A stretch of 43,671 bases of DNA from positions 1 through 43,671 of the forward strand of contig JAIXTS010000379.1 of assembly GCA_027483805.1 (NCBI GenBank), read 5' to 3'. Shown in pieces: positions 24,747-35,400 of this stretch; the stretch's first letter is position 1; every line of letters starts with the position of its first letter. Under the pieces are notes generated by a model. The model did not search any database. It saw nothing but the letters and a program-made list of their open reading frames with translations, and had not been told where the DNA came from. Origin of the DNA: Azospirillum sp. (GTDB lineage Bacteria > Pseudomonadota > Alphaproteobacteria > Azospirillales > Azospirillaceae). The position numbers and the translations under genes are program-made.

Positions 24747-27700
24747 ATGCCGGTATCCAAGCGGGTGGCGCTGTCGGTCGCGGTGGTCGCGACCCTGGCG
24801 GTGGGGGGCTATGCGGGCTGGATGGGCCTGCGTGGCGACGGGGCGCAGACGGTGCCCACAATGGCCAATACCGTCGCCCCAGCCAGCACGAAGCCGGTAA
24901 CGGCGACCAGTGTGGGGCCGGTGACCGATGACCGGGTGTTTCGGTTCACCCGCGTGACGACGGAGGCCGGCGGAGCCGTGGCGGAGGCCTGTCTGGTCTT
25001 CAACAAGCCGCTGGATGACACGGGTGGTGTCAATTACGCCGACTATCTGGACCTGCCGGCGGAAGTGAAGCCTGGGTTCCGGGTGCAGCGCGAAAAACTG
25101 TGCCTGTCGGGACTGGGTTTTGGCCGGGAATACAGCGTGGGGATCCGGCCCGGCCTGCCGGCCGCCGGCAAGGACGGGGCGCTGGCCGAAGGACAGACGG
25201 TCACCCTGGCCCTGAATGACCGGCCGCCGGCCGTGGCCCTGGGCCAGGGGTTCATCCTGCCGCGCGAGACGGGGGACGGGCTGCCCATCACAACGGTCAA
25301 TGTCGATCGGCTGTCCATCAAGCTGTACCGTGTCGGCGACCGCCTGCTGGCCCGCATGCGCCAGGATTTTGTCGATGAGCGCAGCTTCTATCCCTACAGC
25401 GCGCGCGATGTGCAGGATGATGAGGGGCGGCTGGTCTGGCAGGGGGACATCCAGGTGGAGGGGCCGCGCAACAGCGCCGTCACCACCCTGTTCCCGCTTG
25501 CCGATGCCGTGGGCCGGACCGAGCCGGGCGCCTATCTGCTGGTCGCGGCCAATCCGGACGCACCGCGCCAGGGCGATGATGATGAATATTATTATTCCAA
25601 CGAATACCGGCCCCAGGCCGGGCAATGGCTTGTGCAGTCGGACCTGGGCCTGACCAGTTTCCGGGGTGATGACGGGCTGACCCTGTCGATCCGGTCGCTG
25701 GCCAGCGCCAAGCCCCTGCCCGGCGTGCGCCTGACCCTGATTGCCCGCAACAATGAGGTGCTGGGCGAGGCGACAAGCGACGGCAAGGGCATGGTCCGGT
25801 TCGAGGCCGGGCTGTTGCGCGGCGAGGGCGGCATGGCGCCGGTCATGATCATGGCCTATGGCGCCGGCGGTGATTTCAATTTTCTGGATCTGCGCCGGCC
25901 GGGCTTCGACCTGTCGGACCGGGGGGTGGAGGGGCGGCGGCCCGCCGCGGCGGCGGACGCGTTCCTTTACACCGAGCGCGGCATCTATCGCCCCGGCGAG
26001 AGTGTGGAACTGACCACCCTGCTGCGTGACCGGGAGGCCATGGCCCTGCCCGGCCGCCGGCTGACCATCAAGGTGAACAGACCCGACGGCAAGGAACATC
26101 AACGTTTCGAACTGCCCGACCAGGGCGGGGCGGCAGGGCACCTGTCCATCACCCTGCCCGCCAGCGCCAACCGGGGCCAGTGGGAAGCGGCGGCCCATGC
26201 CGATCCCGAAGGCCCCGCGATCGGGTCGGTGCGTTTCCAGGTGCAGGATTTTGTGCCGCAGCGCCTGGAGGTCGCCATTGACAGGAAGCCGGCCCGCCTG
26301 TCACCCGGCGAGGCGCTGTCGCTGGATGTGAATGCCCGTTTCCTTTATGGCGCGCCGGGTGCGGCCCTGGCTGGTGAAGCCAAGCTGACCCTGGAACCCG
26401 ATCCGGCCCCCTTTCCCCGCTACAAGGGCTTCCGCTGGGGTGTTCGGGCGGAGGCGTTCGATGTGGCGCCGGTGGACCTGACCATCAATGAAACCGACGC
26501 GGCGGGAAAGACACAGGTCACCGGTGCCGTGCCGGCCGAGGTGCCAGGCACCCAGCCGCTGCGGGCCGACATCTATGTCGCGATCCGCGAGCCAGGGGGC
26601 CGGGCCACGGCGGAGCATGTCTATGTGCCGGTACCGGTGACGCCCCTGTCCATCGGCATCCGCCCGCAATTCGACGATGCAGTGCCGGAAGGGACCAAGG
26701 CCGGGTTCGAGGTGATCACCGTGGATGCCGACGGCAACCCGGTGGCGGCCACGGGTCTGTCCTGGCGGGTGATCAAGGACACCTCCACCTGGCAATGGTT
26801 CCGCAGCGGCGGCAGCTGGAAATATCAGCGCGTGCCGCGTGAGAAGGTGGTGGCCAGCGGCACGCTGGATGTCGCGGCCGACAAACCGTCGGTCCTGTCG
26901 CAGGCGGTGAGCTGGGGCGGATACCGGCTGGTCGTGTCCGACGCTGCCAGCAAGGCAGAAACCGCCCTGCCCTTTTCCAGCGGATTTTATGGCGAAAGCG
27001 GGCCGGACCGTCCGGACCGGCTGAAGCTGGCGGCGGACCGCGCCGGGTATCAGCCCGGCGACACGGCCCGCCTGCGCATTGACAGCGACGCGGCGGGTGA
27101 GGCGCTGCTGATCATCGCCAATGAGACGGTGCATGAGACACGCACCATCACCGTGCCCGCCGGCGGCACCGATCTGGCGGTGAAGGTGGGGGCCGACTGG
27201 GGCCCCGGCGCCTATGCGCTGGTCACCCTGTACCGGCCGCTGACGCCGCAGCTGGGCCATGCGCCGGTGCGTGCCGTGGGCGTGGCCTGGCTGGGCCTGG
27301 ATGCCGGCCGCCGTACCCTGGACGTGGCCATCGCGGCCCCGCCAAAGGTGCTGCCGCGCCAGACGATCCAGGTGCCGGTGTCGGTGACGGGGGCGGGCAA
27401 ACAGGCGCATGTGACCCTGGCCGCCGTGGATCAGGGCATCCTGCAGCTGACCCGCTTCGCCACGCCGAAACCGCAGGACCATTTCCTGGCCAAGCGGCAG
27501 CTGGGCGTGTCAATGCGTGACGATTATGGCCGGCTGATCCGGGCGCAGGCGCAGGGCGATGACCAGGGCGGCGACGGGTTCGGCGGACGTGGGCTGGACG
27601 TTGTGCCCACCCGTACCGTGGCCTTGTTTTCCGGCATCGTGGCGCTGGACGCATCCGGCAAGGCCACGATCCCGCTGACCATTCCGGATTTTCAGGGTGA

Positions 27701-29690
27701 GTTGCGCCTGATGGCCGTGGCCTGGGACACGGACAAGCTGGGGTCGGCGGAAACGCGTCTGACCGTGCGGGACCCGGTGGTGGCGGAACTGATCCTGCCA
27801 CGCTTCCTGTCGCCCGCCGATAAGGGAAGGGCGACAGTGCTGCTGCACAATGTCGAAGGGGCGCCGGGTGCCTATCGCCTGACCCTATCGACCAGGGGGC
27901 CGGTGGCGGGCGGACAGGTGGAACGCAGCATCGATCTGGCGGCGGGGGAACGGCAGGTCTTCACCGTGCCGCTGGACGGGATCGCGGCGGGCATCGGCAC
28001 CATCAGCCTCCGCGTCGCCGGTCCCGCTGGCTTCACGGTGGACCGCGCCTGGCCCATCCAGGTGCGGCCGCCGCAATTGCCCGTGACGCGGGAGATGGTG
28101 GCGACCCTGGCGCCGGGTGACACTCTGGTGCTGCCGGCCGATCTTCTGGACGGGCTGGTGCCGGGGACGGAAAACGTAGCGCTGTCAGTGTCGCGCTGGC
28201 AGGGGCTGGATGTGCCAGGCATGCTGCGCTGGCTGGACCGCTACCCGTTTGGGTGTCTGGAACAGACGGTCAGCCGGGCCATGCCGCTGCTCTGGTTCAA
28301 CGATCTGGCCCTGATGGCGGGCAGCGCCCAGGACAGGACCATCGCCGACCGCGTGCAGGACAGTGTGGACCGCATCCTGTCCATGCAGGACCCGGAAGGC
28401 GGCTTCCGCATGTGGGGCCAGCATGGCGATGCGGCCGATCCGTGGATGTCGGTCTTTGCCATGGATTTCCTGGAACTGGCGTCCGACCAGGGCTTTGTCG
28501 TGCCGGCCGATGCGCTGCTGCTGGGTAGGCAATGGCTGGGCAATGCTGCCAGCCGGTCCTATCCGCCGGCGGTCCGGGCCTATGCGTCCTGGGTGCTGGC
28601 CCGAAAGGGCAAGGCCAATGCCGGCGACCTGCGCTATTTCCATGACAGCACCATGCCCAATCAGGCCCTGGCCGCCGCCCATCTGGGGGCGGCCCTGGAT
28701 GCCGTGGGTGAACGGGCGCGCGCGGGCCAGTCCTTTGCCGTGGCCCAGGCCCAACTGGCGGACTGGCGCGGCAAGGAGGCGGCGGAGCAACTGGCCCGCG
28801 ACACGGCCAGGCGCACGGGCAAGCCGCCCCAGCTGCCGGAACGCACCGATGCCTATGGCAGCCGCCTGCGCGATACCTATGCCGTGGCCAGCCTGATGGC
28901 AGCCGGGGGCCGGGGCGCCGGCATTCCCGGCCTGCTGGACAGCGTGCAGATGCTGGACAGCCGCGCGGACGAAACCAACACCCAGGAAAAGGCCTGGATG
29001 CTGCGCACCGCCGCCGCTCTGGCCCCCAAGGGGGCCAGATTGTCGGTCACCATCGACGGCACACCCATGAGCAATGGCGATCCGGTATCGGTGTCGCTGA
29101 CGCCCGACCGGCTGCGGGGCGGTGTCACGCTGGCCAACCAGGGGGAAACCGGCCTGTACCGGACCTTGTCGGTCGAAGGTGTGCCGGTGGACCCGGTGCC
29201 CGCCAGCGAAGCCGGCATCAGCCTGCGCAAAAGCCTGTACAGCGCCGACGGGCGGGTCATCGACCTGGCCGCGGTGAAGCAGAATGACCGCATCATCGTG
29301 GTGCTGGAAGGCAATGCCAATCAAGCGGCCATCCGGGGCGATTACGCCCTGCTGGACCTGCTGCCGGCGGGGCTGGAGGTGGAGGGTGTGATCAGGCCCG
29401 ATCAGCCGGGCTATGGCTGGCTGGGCCGGTTGACCGGCACCAGCATCGCCGAAGGGCGCGACGACCGGTTCGTGGCGGCCCTGTCGCTGCCCGTCTATCG
29501 CGAGGATGACAAGGGTGCCGTGGGGATGTCGGGCTTCAGCCTTGACCGCCGCTGGGGCTTCCGTGTCGCCTATGCGGTGCGGGCCGTGACGCCGGGTGCC
29601 TTTGCCCTGCCCGCCGCCGTGGCCGAACATATGTATGTGCCCAAGGTGAAGGCGCGGACAGCGATGGGCCGCCTGGACATCGCCGAGTGA
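24747..29690 (+). CDS. yfhM: bacterial alpha-2-macroglobulin (YfhM-like), membrane-anchored
   Basis: A periplasmic protease trap of 1647 residues, close to the E. coli protein. The N terminus RVALSVAVVATLAVGGYAGW is a single membrane segment and has no lipobox Cys, unlike E. coli YfhM. Repeated MG-type beta domains follow, with TERGIYRPGESVELTTLLRD near 410. The A2M core GFGGRGLDVVPTRT...IPDFQGELRLMAVAWD lies near 950-990. The thioester motif CLEQ is at 1170-1173 within YPFGCLEQTVSRAMP, followed by the helical thioester domain. A reactive thioester lets the protein bind attacking proteases covalently. GGGGGA precedes the ATG. The stop overlaps the start of the PBP1C gene in a GTGA, the usual pair. 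Confidence 0.94.
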   Translation: MPVSKRVALSVAVVATLAVGGYAGWMGLRGDGAQTVPTMANTVAPASTKPVTATSVGPVTDDRVFRFTRVTTEAGGAVAEACLVFNKPLDDTGGVNYADYLDLPAEVKPGFRVQREKLCLSGLGFGREYSVGIRPGLPAAGKDGALAEGQTVTLALNDRPPAVALGQGFILPRETGDGLPITTVNVDRLSIKLYRVGDRLLARMRQDFVDERSFYPYSARDVQDDEGRLVWQGDIQVEGPRNSAVTTLFPLADAVGRTEPGAYLLVAANPDAPRQGDDDEYYYSNEYRPQAGQWLVQSDLGLTSFRGDDGLTLSIRSLASAKPLPGVRLTLIARNNEVLGEATSDGKGMVRFEAGLLRGEGGMAPVMIMAYGAGGDFNFLDLRRPGFDLSDRGVEGRRPAAAADAFLYTERGIYRPGESVELTTLLRDREAMALPGRRLTIKVNRPDGKEHQRFELPDQGGAAGHLSITLPASANRGQWEAAAHADPEGPAIGSVRFQVQDFVPQRLEVAIDRKPARLSPGEALSLDVNARFLYGAPGAALAGEAKLTLEPDPAPFPRYKGFRWGVRAEAFDVAPVDLTINETDAAGKTQVTGAVPAEVPGTQPLRADIYVAIREPGGRATAEHVYVPVPVTPLSIGIRPQFDDAVPEGTKAGFEVITVDADGNPVAATGLSWRVIKDTSTWQWFRSGGSWKYQRVPREKVVASGTLDVAADKPSVLSQAVSWGGYRLVVSDAASKAETALPFSSGFYGESGPDRPDRLKLAADRAGYQPGDTARLRIDSDAAGEALLIIANETVHETRTITVPAGGTDLAVKVGADWGPGAYALVTLYRPLTPQLGHAPVRAVGVAWLGLDAGRRTLDVAIAAPPKVLPRQTIQVPVSVTGAGKQAHVTLAAVDQGILQLTRFATPKPQDHFLAKRQLGVSMRDDYGRLIRAQAQGDDQGGDGFGGRGLDVVPTRTVALFSGIVALDASGKATIPLTIPDFQGELRLMAVAWDTDKLGSAETRLTVRDPVVAELILPRFLSPADKGRATVLLHNVEGAPGAYRLTLSTRGPVAGGQVERSIDLAAGERQVFTVPLDGIAAGIGTISLRVAGPAGFTVDRAWPIQVRPPQLPVTREMVATLAPGDTLVLPADLLDGLVPGTENVALSVSRWQGLDVPGMLRWLDRYPFGCLEQTVSRAMPLLWFNDLALMAGSAQDRTIADRVQDSVDRILSMQDPEGGFRMWGQHGDAADPWMSVFAMDFLELASDQGFVVPADALLLGRQWLGNAASRSYPPAVRAYASWVLARKGKANAGDLRYFHDSTMPNQALAAAHLGAALDAVGERARAGQSFAVAQAQLADWRGKEAAEQLARDTARRTGKPPQLPERTDAYGSRLRDTYAVASLMAAGGRGAGIPGLLDSVQMLDSRADETNTQEKAWMLRTAAALAPKGARLSVTIDGTPMSNGDPVSVSLTPDRLRGGVTLANQGETGLYRTLSVEGVPVDPVPASEAGISLRKSLYSADGRVIDLAAVKQNDRIIVVLEGNANQAAIRGDYALLDLLPAGLEVEGVIRPDQPGYGWLGRLTGTSIAEGRDDRFVAALSLPVYREDDKGAVGMSGFSLDRRWGFRVAYAVRAVTPGAFALPAAVAEHMYVPKVKARTAMGRLDIAE

Positions 29691-31726
29691 CCCGGCGCCG
29701 CGTCGCCTTTGCCGGTGCCGTGGCGCTGCTGGTGACGGGGCTGGCCGTCGCCGACCTGTCGCTGCCGCCTGACATGGCCCGATGGGATGGGCGGTCGGCC
29801 GAGGTGCTGGACAGCGATGGAAGGCTGCTGCGCGCCTTTCCCACCGCGGAAGGGGCATGGCGGCTGGCGACCGACCAGGGCAGGGTCGATCCGCTGTATC
29901 GCGCCATGCTGCTGAGCGTGGAGGATCGGCGGCATGACTGGCATCCCGGCGTCGACCCCTTGGCCATCCTGCGCGCGGGCGCCCAGGCTGCCGATCATGG
30001 AAGGGTGATTTCCGGGGCTTCCACCCTGTCCATGCAGGCAGCCCGCCTGCTGTCGCCCCAGCCCCGCACCATCGGGGCAAAATTGACGGAGGCGGCGCGG
30101 GCCTTGCAGCTGCGCCGCCGGCTGGGTGCCGACGGCGTGCTGTCGCTCTATATGAGCCTGGCGCCGTTTGGCGGGCCGCTGGAAGGGGTGCGGGCGGCAT
30201 CGCTGGCCTGGTTCGGGCGGGAGCCAGCACAGCTGACCCCGGCACAGGCGGCGCTGCTGGTGGCCCTGCCGCAATCACCTGAACGGCTGCGGCCCGATCG
30301 TTTCCCCGATGCGGCGCGGGTGGCGCGGGCCAAGGTTCTGGACCGGGCGGTGACGGCCGGCCTGATTGCCGCGGATGTGGCGGCGGCGGCGCGGGACGAG
30401 CCCTTGCCGAGCCGGATGCTGTCCCTGCCTGCCCTGGCCCCGCATCTGGCCGAACGGCTGGCGGCCGGTGAAGGGCCGGGGGCCGTGATCCGCACGGCCG
30501 TGCGCGCCGACTTGCAGCGCGCCCTGGAAGGGGTGGGACGGGCCGAACGGGCGCGGATGGAGGCGGGCGGCGATCTGGCCGTCCTGGTCCTGGCCAATGC
30601 CGACCGGCGGGTGCTGGCCCATCTGGGCAGCGGAGACTGGCCGGCCCGGCAATTGGACCTGACGCGCGCCGTGCGGTCGCCGGGATCGGCGCTGAAACCC
30701 TTCATCTATGCGCTGGCCTTCGATGATCTGTCGCTGCATCCCGGCACCCTGATCGATGATGCGCCGCAGCGGTTCGGTGACTGGCTGCCGCGCAATTTCG
30801 ATGACGGCTTCCATGGCGTGGTGACGGCGCGCGAGGCCTTGCAGCGGTCGCTGAACATCCCGGCCGTGCGGGTGCTGGAGCGGGTGGGGCCGGCACGCAT
30901 GACCGCGCTTCTGACCATTTCGGGGGCGGAATTGTCCCTGCCGCCGGCAGCGGAACCGGGGCTGCCCCTGGCGCTGGGCGGTGTCGGTATCCGCCTGACC
31001 GATCTGGCCATGCTCTATGCGGCGCTGGGGGATGACGGGATCGCAAAGCCGTTACGGTATCGGATCGACCGCCACGAGGCCGCACCGAAAGGCCGGCTGG
31101 TGGGGGCAGCCGCCGCACGGGCCGTGCTGGCCGTGCTGCGCGACAGCCCCCTGCCCGACGGGCTGGCCGGCGGTCAGGGCATTGCCGGGCGGCGGCGCGT
31201 GGCCTTCAAGACCGGCACTTCCTTCGGTTTCCGTGATGCCTGGACGGTGGGCGTGTCGGCTGATTACACAGTGGCCGTCTGGGTCGGGCGGGCCGACGGG
31301 GCGCCGCGGCCGGGGTCGGCGGGGCGGCTGGCGGCGGCCCCGCTGATGTTCCGGGTCTTTGACCTGCTGCCGCCCGATCAGCCGCGCCCGCCGGCCCCGG
31401 AGCCGGACCATGCCCTGCTGCGCACCAGCCCGCCGCCCGGTCTGGCCCGGCTGGACGGGGGCGGGCCGGTGGCCCAGCGCAGCGAACGGCTGCGCATCCT
31501 GTTCCCGCCCGACGGGGCGGAGGTGGAGGCGCTGGCCGAGGGTGTCTCCCTGTCGGCGGCCGGGGGAAGGCCACCCTATCGCTGGGTGGCGGACAATGTG
31601 CCCCTGCCCGAAGACAGCCGGTTCTGGCGGCCCGCCGGCCCCGGCTTTTCCCGCCTGACCGTCATGGACAGCACCGGCCAGCGGGCCAGCGCCGCCATCC
31701 GGGTTCAGGTTCCCGCGGCGCCCTGA
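29687..31726 (+). CDS. pbpC: penicillin-binding protein 1C (transglycosylase/transpeptidase)
   Basis: The product has 679 residues from the GTG at 29687 overlapping the preceding stop. N-terminal membrane anchor: VAFAGAVALLVTGLAVADL. The GT51 glycosyltransferase domain has the catalytic Glu79 in SVEDRRHDWHPG and the GASTLSMQAARLL motif. The transpeptidase domain has SALK (Ser334), SLN (Ser388) and KTGTS (Lys508). The C-terminal domain of about 90 residues (LRILFPPDGAEVE...) is the PBP1C-specific beta domain. Works in peptidoglycan repair with alpha-2-macroglobulin, which is thought to guard the periplasm after outer-membrane breaches. It converges on the OmpA gene, with only 12 bases between stop codons. 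Confidence 0.95.
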   Translation: MTRRRVAFAGAVALLVTGLAVADLSLPPDMARWDGRSAEVLDSDGRLLRAFPTAEGAWRLATDQGRVDPLYRAMLLSVEDRRHDWHPGVDPLAILRAGAQAADHGRVISGASTLSMQAARLLSPQPRTIGAKLTEAARALQLRRRLGADGVLSLYMSLAPFGGPLEGVRAASLAWFGREPAQLTPAQAALLVALPQSPERLRPDRFPDAARVARAKVLDRAVTAGLIAADVAAAARDEPLPSRMLSLPALAPHLAERLAAGEGPGAVIRTAVRADLQRALEGVGRAERARMEAGGDLAVLVLANADRRVLAHLGSGDWPARQLDLTRAVRSPGSALKPFIYALAFDDLSLHPGTLIDDAPQRFGDWLPRNFDDGFHGVVTAREALQRSLNIPAVRVLERVGPARMTALLTISGAELSLPPAAEPGLPLALGGVGIRLTDLAMLYAALGDDGIAKPLRYRIDRHEAAPKGRLVGAAAARAVLAVLRDSPLPDGLAGGQGIAGRRRVAFKTGTSFGFRDAWTVGVSADYTVAVWVGRADGAPRPGSAGRLAAAPLMFRVFDLLPPDQPRPPAPEPDHALLRTSPPPGLARLDGGGPVAQRSERLRILFPPDGAEVEALAEGVSLSAAGGRPPYRWVADNVPLPEDSRFWRPAGPGFSRLTVMDSTGQRASAAIRVQVPAAP

Positions 31727-31741
31727 CCGACAGATCGGTCA
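31724..31741. repeat. hairpin spanning both stop codons of the convergent pbpC and ompA-like genes
   Basis: TGACCGA-CAGA-TCGGTCA, 7-bp perfect arms with a four-base loop. The left end is the pbpC TGA; the right end TCA is the TGA of the minus-strand gene. It may act as a compact two-way transcription barrier, but lacks T-tracts. Confidence 0.6.
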
Positions 31742-32392
31742 GTTGCACAGGCGCGGCAGGCCCGCGGGCGCCGACCAGGGATTGGTGCCGACAACGAACA
31801 GTTCCACGCGGCGCTGCTTCTCCGACACGCAGGGCTGATCGGTTACCAGCCGTTCCTCCCCATAGCCAATGGGCAGGAACTGGCTTTCCGAGGCGCCGCG
31901 CGCCACCAGGATGTTCATGACGGCATTGGCCCGGCGCTGCGACAAGGTCTTGTTGGCCTCGTCGGTGCCGGCGGCATCGGTATGGCCGCCGATTTCCAGC
32001 CGAATGTCCGGATTGCGGGCCAGATAATCGCCGATCTTTTCCAGATTGGGCAGGGCGGCAGGGGCCAGCCGCGCCGAGCCGCTGGCAAAGGTGACCGATG
32101 GCAAGGTGATGCCGCGCGGCCTGTTCTCCACCAATCCGCCAGCATTGCCGGCCGGGGCCTGGGCGGGGCCAGAATTGATCCGGAGACCGCGTGTCTCACC
32201 GATGCCGATCGACCGCGTTGTGCCGGGCGTGGTGGTGGCATCGCCGGGTTTGCCGCAGGAAGGGTCGATCTGCCCCCGGAACGCCATATCCATGTCGCAG
32301 GTGGACACGCCCTTGCTGGCGTCGATCGGTTGTGCCCCGGCGGGCACCGAAGCCAGGAACATCAGGCACAGCCATGGCATGATTTTTTTCAT
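31739..32392 (-). CDS. OmpA-family peptidoglycan-binding protein
   Basis: The protein has 217 residues. The signal peptide MKKIMPWLCLMFLASVPAGA is followed by a Gly/Pro/Thr-rich linker of about 75 residues with a cysteine pair (STCDMD...DPSCGKP). The C-terminal OmpA domain begins near residue 95 (ITLPSVTFASGSARLAP) and contains LEIGGHTDAAGTDEANK, LSQRRANAVMNIL and the Asp/Arg positions that bind diaminopimelate. A second cysteine pair lies at the end (QPCVSE and RLCN). There is no beta barrel, so it is a soluble or associated periplasmic protein tied to the wall. GAAAGAG lies before the ATG. Its start is 12 bases after the CHAT gene stop, making it the last gene of the TPS operon. Confidence 0.9.
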   Translation of the reverse strand: MKKIMPWLCLMFLASVPAGAQPIDASKGVSTCDMDMAFRGQIDPSCGKPGDATTTPGTTRSIGIGETRGLRINSGPAQAPAGNAGGLVENRPRGITLPSVTFASGSARLAPAALPNLEKIGDYLARNPDIRLEIGGHTDAAGTDEANKTLSQRRANAVMNILVARGASESQFLPIGYGEERLVTDQPCVSEKQRRVELFVVGTNPWSAPAGLPRLCN

Positions 32393-32404
32393 GATGAAGC
32401 TCTT

Positions 32405-35400
32405 TCAGGAGGGGGGATTCGTGGCGCCGTCACCGCCGCTGCCGTCGCCGACCAGACCGAACACAGCCCAGGCAACGGGATGGGAAAAGGCCTGATCGTA
32501 GAGCGATCCGTCCGGCGCGGTGGTCAGGGGCGCGCGCAGCAGCGTCAATTGTGCGCGGCGCAGTGCCTCGGCCACGGACAGGCCGGGATTTTCCCGCAGC
32601 TGCTTGAACATGCCGTTGGTCGCCATGTTGGCGGCCACGTCGGGGGCATCCCAGAAGGTGGTCATGACGCTGCGGGCGCCGGCAACCAGAAAACCATTGA
32701 CCAGACCCGACAAGGGTTCCCGGTCCGCTCCCCCGCCGGACGCTGCCGTTGAACAGGCCGACAGAACCACCAGATCGGCATCCAGCTTCAGGCGGCTGAC
32801 AGCGGTTGCAGTCAGGAACAGGTCTTCGAACTGTTGCGCCCGCGCTGGCGGTGCCAACTGAATGCCCGGTTCCTTGAGGCATTTCAGGACCCCCGCCTGG
32901 AAGGCATGACTGGCGAAATGCAGGATGCGGGCCTGTCGCATGCGGTCGGCATTGGCATCAATGGCCGCCGCCGTGAAATCTGCGCCCCTGATGTGATCGG
33001 CCCGCTGCGTTTGGGCCACGCTGTTGAAGGCAGTGGCGGCGTCAGTGACCTCCTGCTCCGCCGACAGTTCCGACATGCCCCGCAGGATGGTGACATCATC
33101 GGCGCAGGCAGCCGGCAATGACGCCGCCAGCTCACCGGTCAGCCGGTTGGTCTTGTCCACACCAAAGCCCAGATAATCGAGGCCGAATGTCCGGGGTGGA
33201 CCCGCCGTGGAGGCGGCGACCGCCCGCAGGCTGGGCAGATAGGTGATTGCCACATCCTTGATCAGCCATTGCACATCCCAGAGGGGGACCTGATCCCAAT
33301 CCGTGACGCCCGGGGGCAGGTCATCGGCAATCAGCACCGCCAGCGGCAGCGTGGCGAGGCTGCCGCTGGTGATGACCTTCACCTCCTGGTACGGGGTTCC
33401 CGTGGCATTGACCAGCCAGGAACGGTCGATGAACAAACCCTTGTAAAGATCACGGGCGGCCTGCTTGTCGAAGGGCGGGGGCTTTTGCGGACCGTCCTGG
33501 GCGGGCGGAGCCTGGGCCGCCGCATCTTCCAGCGCGGCGCTGGCGCGAACCGTCCTGATCAGCGCCTCGCCATCGCGGCTGGTCAGCGGCGTCATCCAGA
33601 CCTTGACCTGCGTAGCATCCAGGCGGAAGCCAAACGTGTGTTTGGGGCCCATCATGAAGGTCACCAGGGCTTCCGGTGCGGCGCCACCCGCCAGACGCGA
33701 CTGCACATCCGCGATCTTCACCGGCGCCTGGGCCAGCTTGGAGAAGGTGGGGGCCTTTTCCTGCAAGGTCAGCTGCTCGGCCAGCAGGGCCTCCTGGCTG
33801 TCCGTGACCCTGGTTTTCAACGTTTCCAGCTGCTGGGCGCGGCCTGGATTGTCGGGGGTGGCCAGAAGCTGGCCGACCTCGTCATTGGTCTGGCGGATGT
33901 CGCGTTCCAGCACGCGGATACGCTGCACCAGACGTTTTACCTCCTCATTACCGCTGTCGGCGCTCAGCGCGTTATCGACCATGGCCTGGGTGATGCGGGG
34001 GCCGCGGATCAGCTGCAGATCATCCAGCATCTGGCGATAGATGCTGTCGGCCTTTGCCCGGTCGCCCTGCCCTTCCGCCTGCCGGGCCTGATTGTACTGG
34101 GTCAGCATATGGGCTTCCAGTTCCGCCGGGCTGACGAACTGGCCAAAGGCGCGCAGCGTGTTGCGGGCCTTGTCGAACAGGCGGGCATCGTCGCGCCGGT
34201 CGACGCCCGCGGCCCGGTACAGCGCGTCCAGCCGCATCCAGGTCACGGCCTGCGGGCGTCCGCCCAGACCGATCTGCGCCAACGTGTTGGAGGCCAGCTC
34301 CAGCCGGCCGACAGCCTTGGCCAGGGCCGCCCCGTCGGCGCCTGCCGCCTCATGCAGGGCGGCCGACCAGGTGCGGCTGGCAAAGGCGCTGCTGGCCGTG
34401 GGCAGATCGCGTTCGATCCGGTCGGCGCCGTCGGACAGCAGCTTGATGGCCAGGGCCGGGTTGCCCCGCCGCACGGCGATTTCCGCCTGCAGGTAGAGCA
34501 GCGCCCGGTAATTGTCGAGCAGTTCCGGCCTGGTCCGTTCCAGCAGGGTTGGCGCGATATCGGCTTCCATGTCCAGGGTATCGCGGGCAAGGCCCAGACG
34601 CTGGGTTGGAGCATCAACCGGAATGCGGCGCCGACGGGCGTCGCCCGCCGGTGACAGCAGGATCTCATATTCCGCCGCCGCCTGATCCAGCAGACGCGAC
34701 GCCGTATCCAGATCCCGCTGGTTCACCGCATGCATGGCGCGGAAAATCTTGTGGTTGGCGGGCGGCTCGATATTGGGCAGGCTTTCCGCGACCTTCAGAA
34801 ATTGGGCGTTGGCCTCGACGAACCGTTCCTGGTTGGACAGCGCAAGCGCGTACATCAGCAGCAAGGTCGCGGGCGGCTGACCTTTGGTCATGCCGGGATC
34901 GACAGGCATGCGCTCCCAGGCGTCCAGGGCACCGCGCAGGGCACGCTCCGCCTTTTCATAATCTTCGCGTGCCATGTAGTTTTCGGCGGCGCGTGACGCT
35001 TCGTAATAGGCGGTCTGCGGATCGCCGTTCAGCAGGCGGGTTTCGTCGTAAAGATTGGCCAGTGCTGTCGCGGGGGCTGCCAGGCGTTCGCGCTTTCCAG
35101 ACAGGATATCGACCGTGGTCAGGGCGGCCTCGCGGGCTGTGGGAACCACCAGCACGTAGTAGAAACTGTCCCCCTGTTTCAGACGCAGGGATTGCCGCCG
35201 CCAGCCGCGCCCCGTGGCCCGGCAGGTGGCTTCCTGACGATCGCTGCCGGCCTGCTCGGTTGCGGGTTCACACTGGAAGGTGCGGGCAACATAGGCGTTC
35301 CAGGCCTGATCCTGCGGTTCCCGCGTGGCGATGATTTCGGCATCGGCCAGGCTTGATCCGGTGCAGCGCAATTCCGTCAACCGGGCAGCCCGCATCACGG

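Noticed and set aside
28185-30278. 697-codon minus-strand open frame opposite the alpha-2-macroglobulin and pbpC genes
   Set aside because: Spans the junction of two well-supported genes and has repetitive Gln/Gly/His/Arg composition without motifs.
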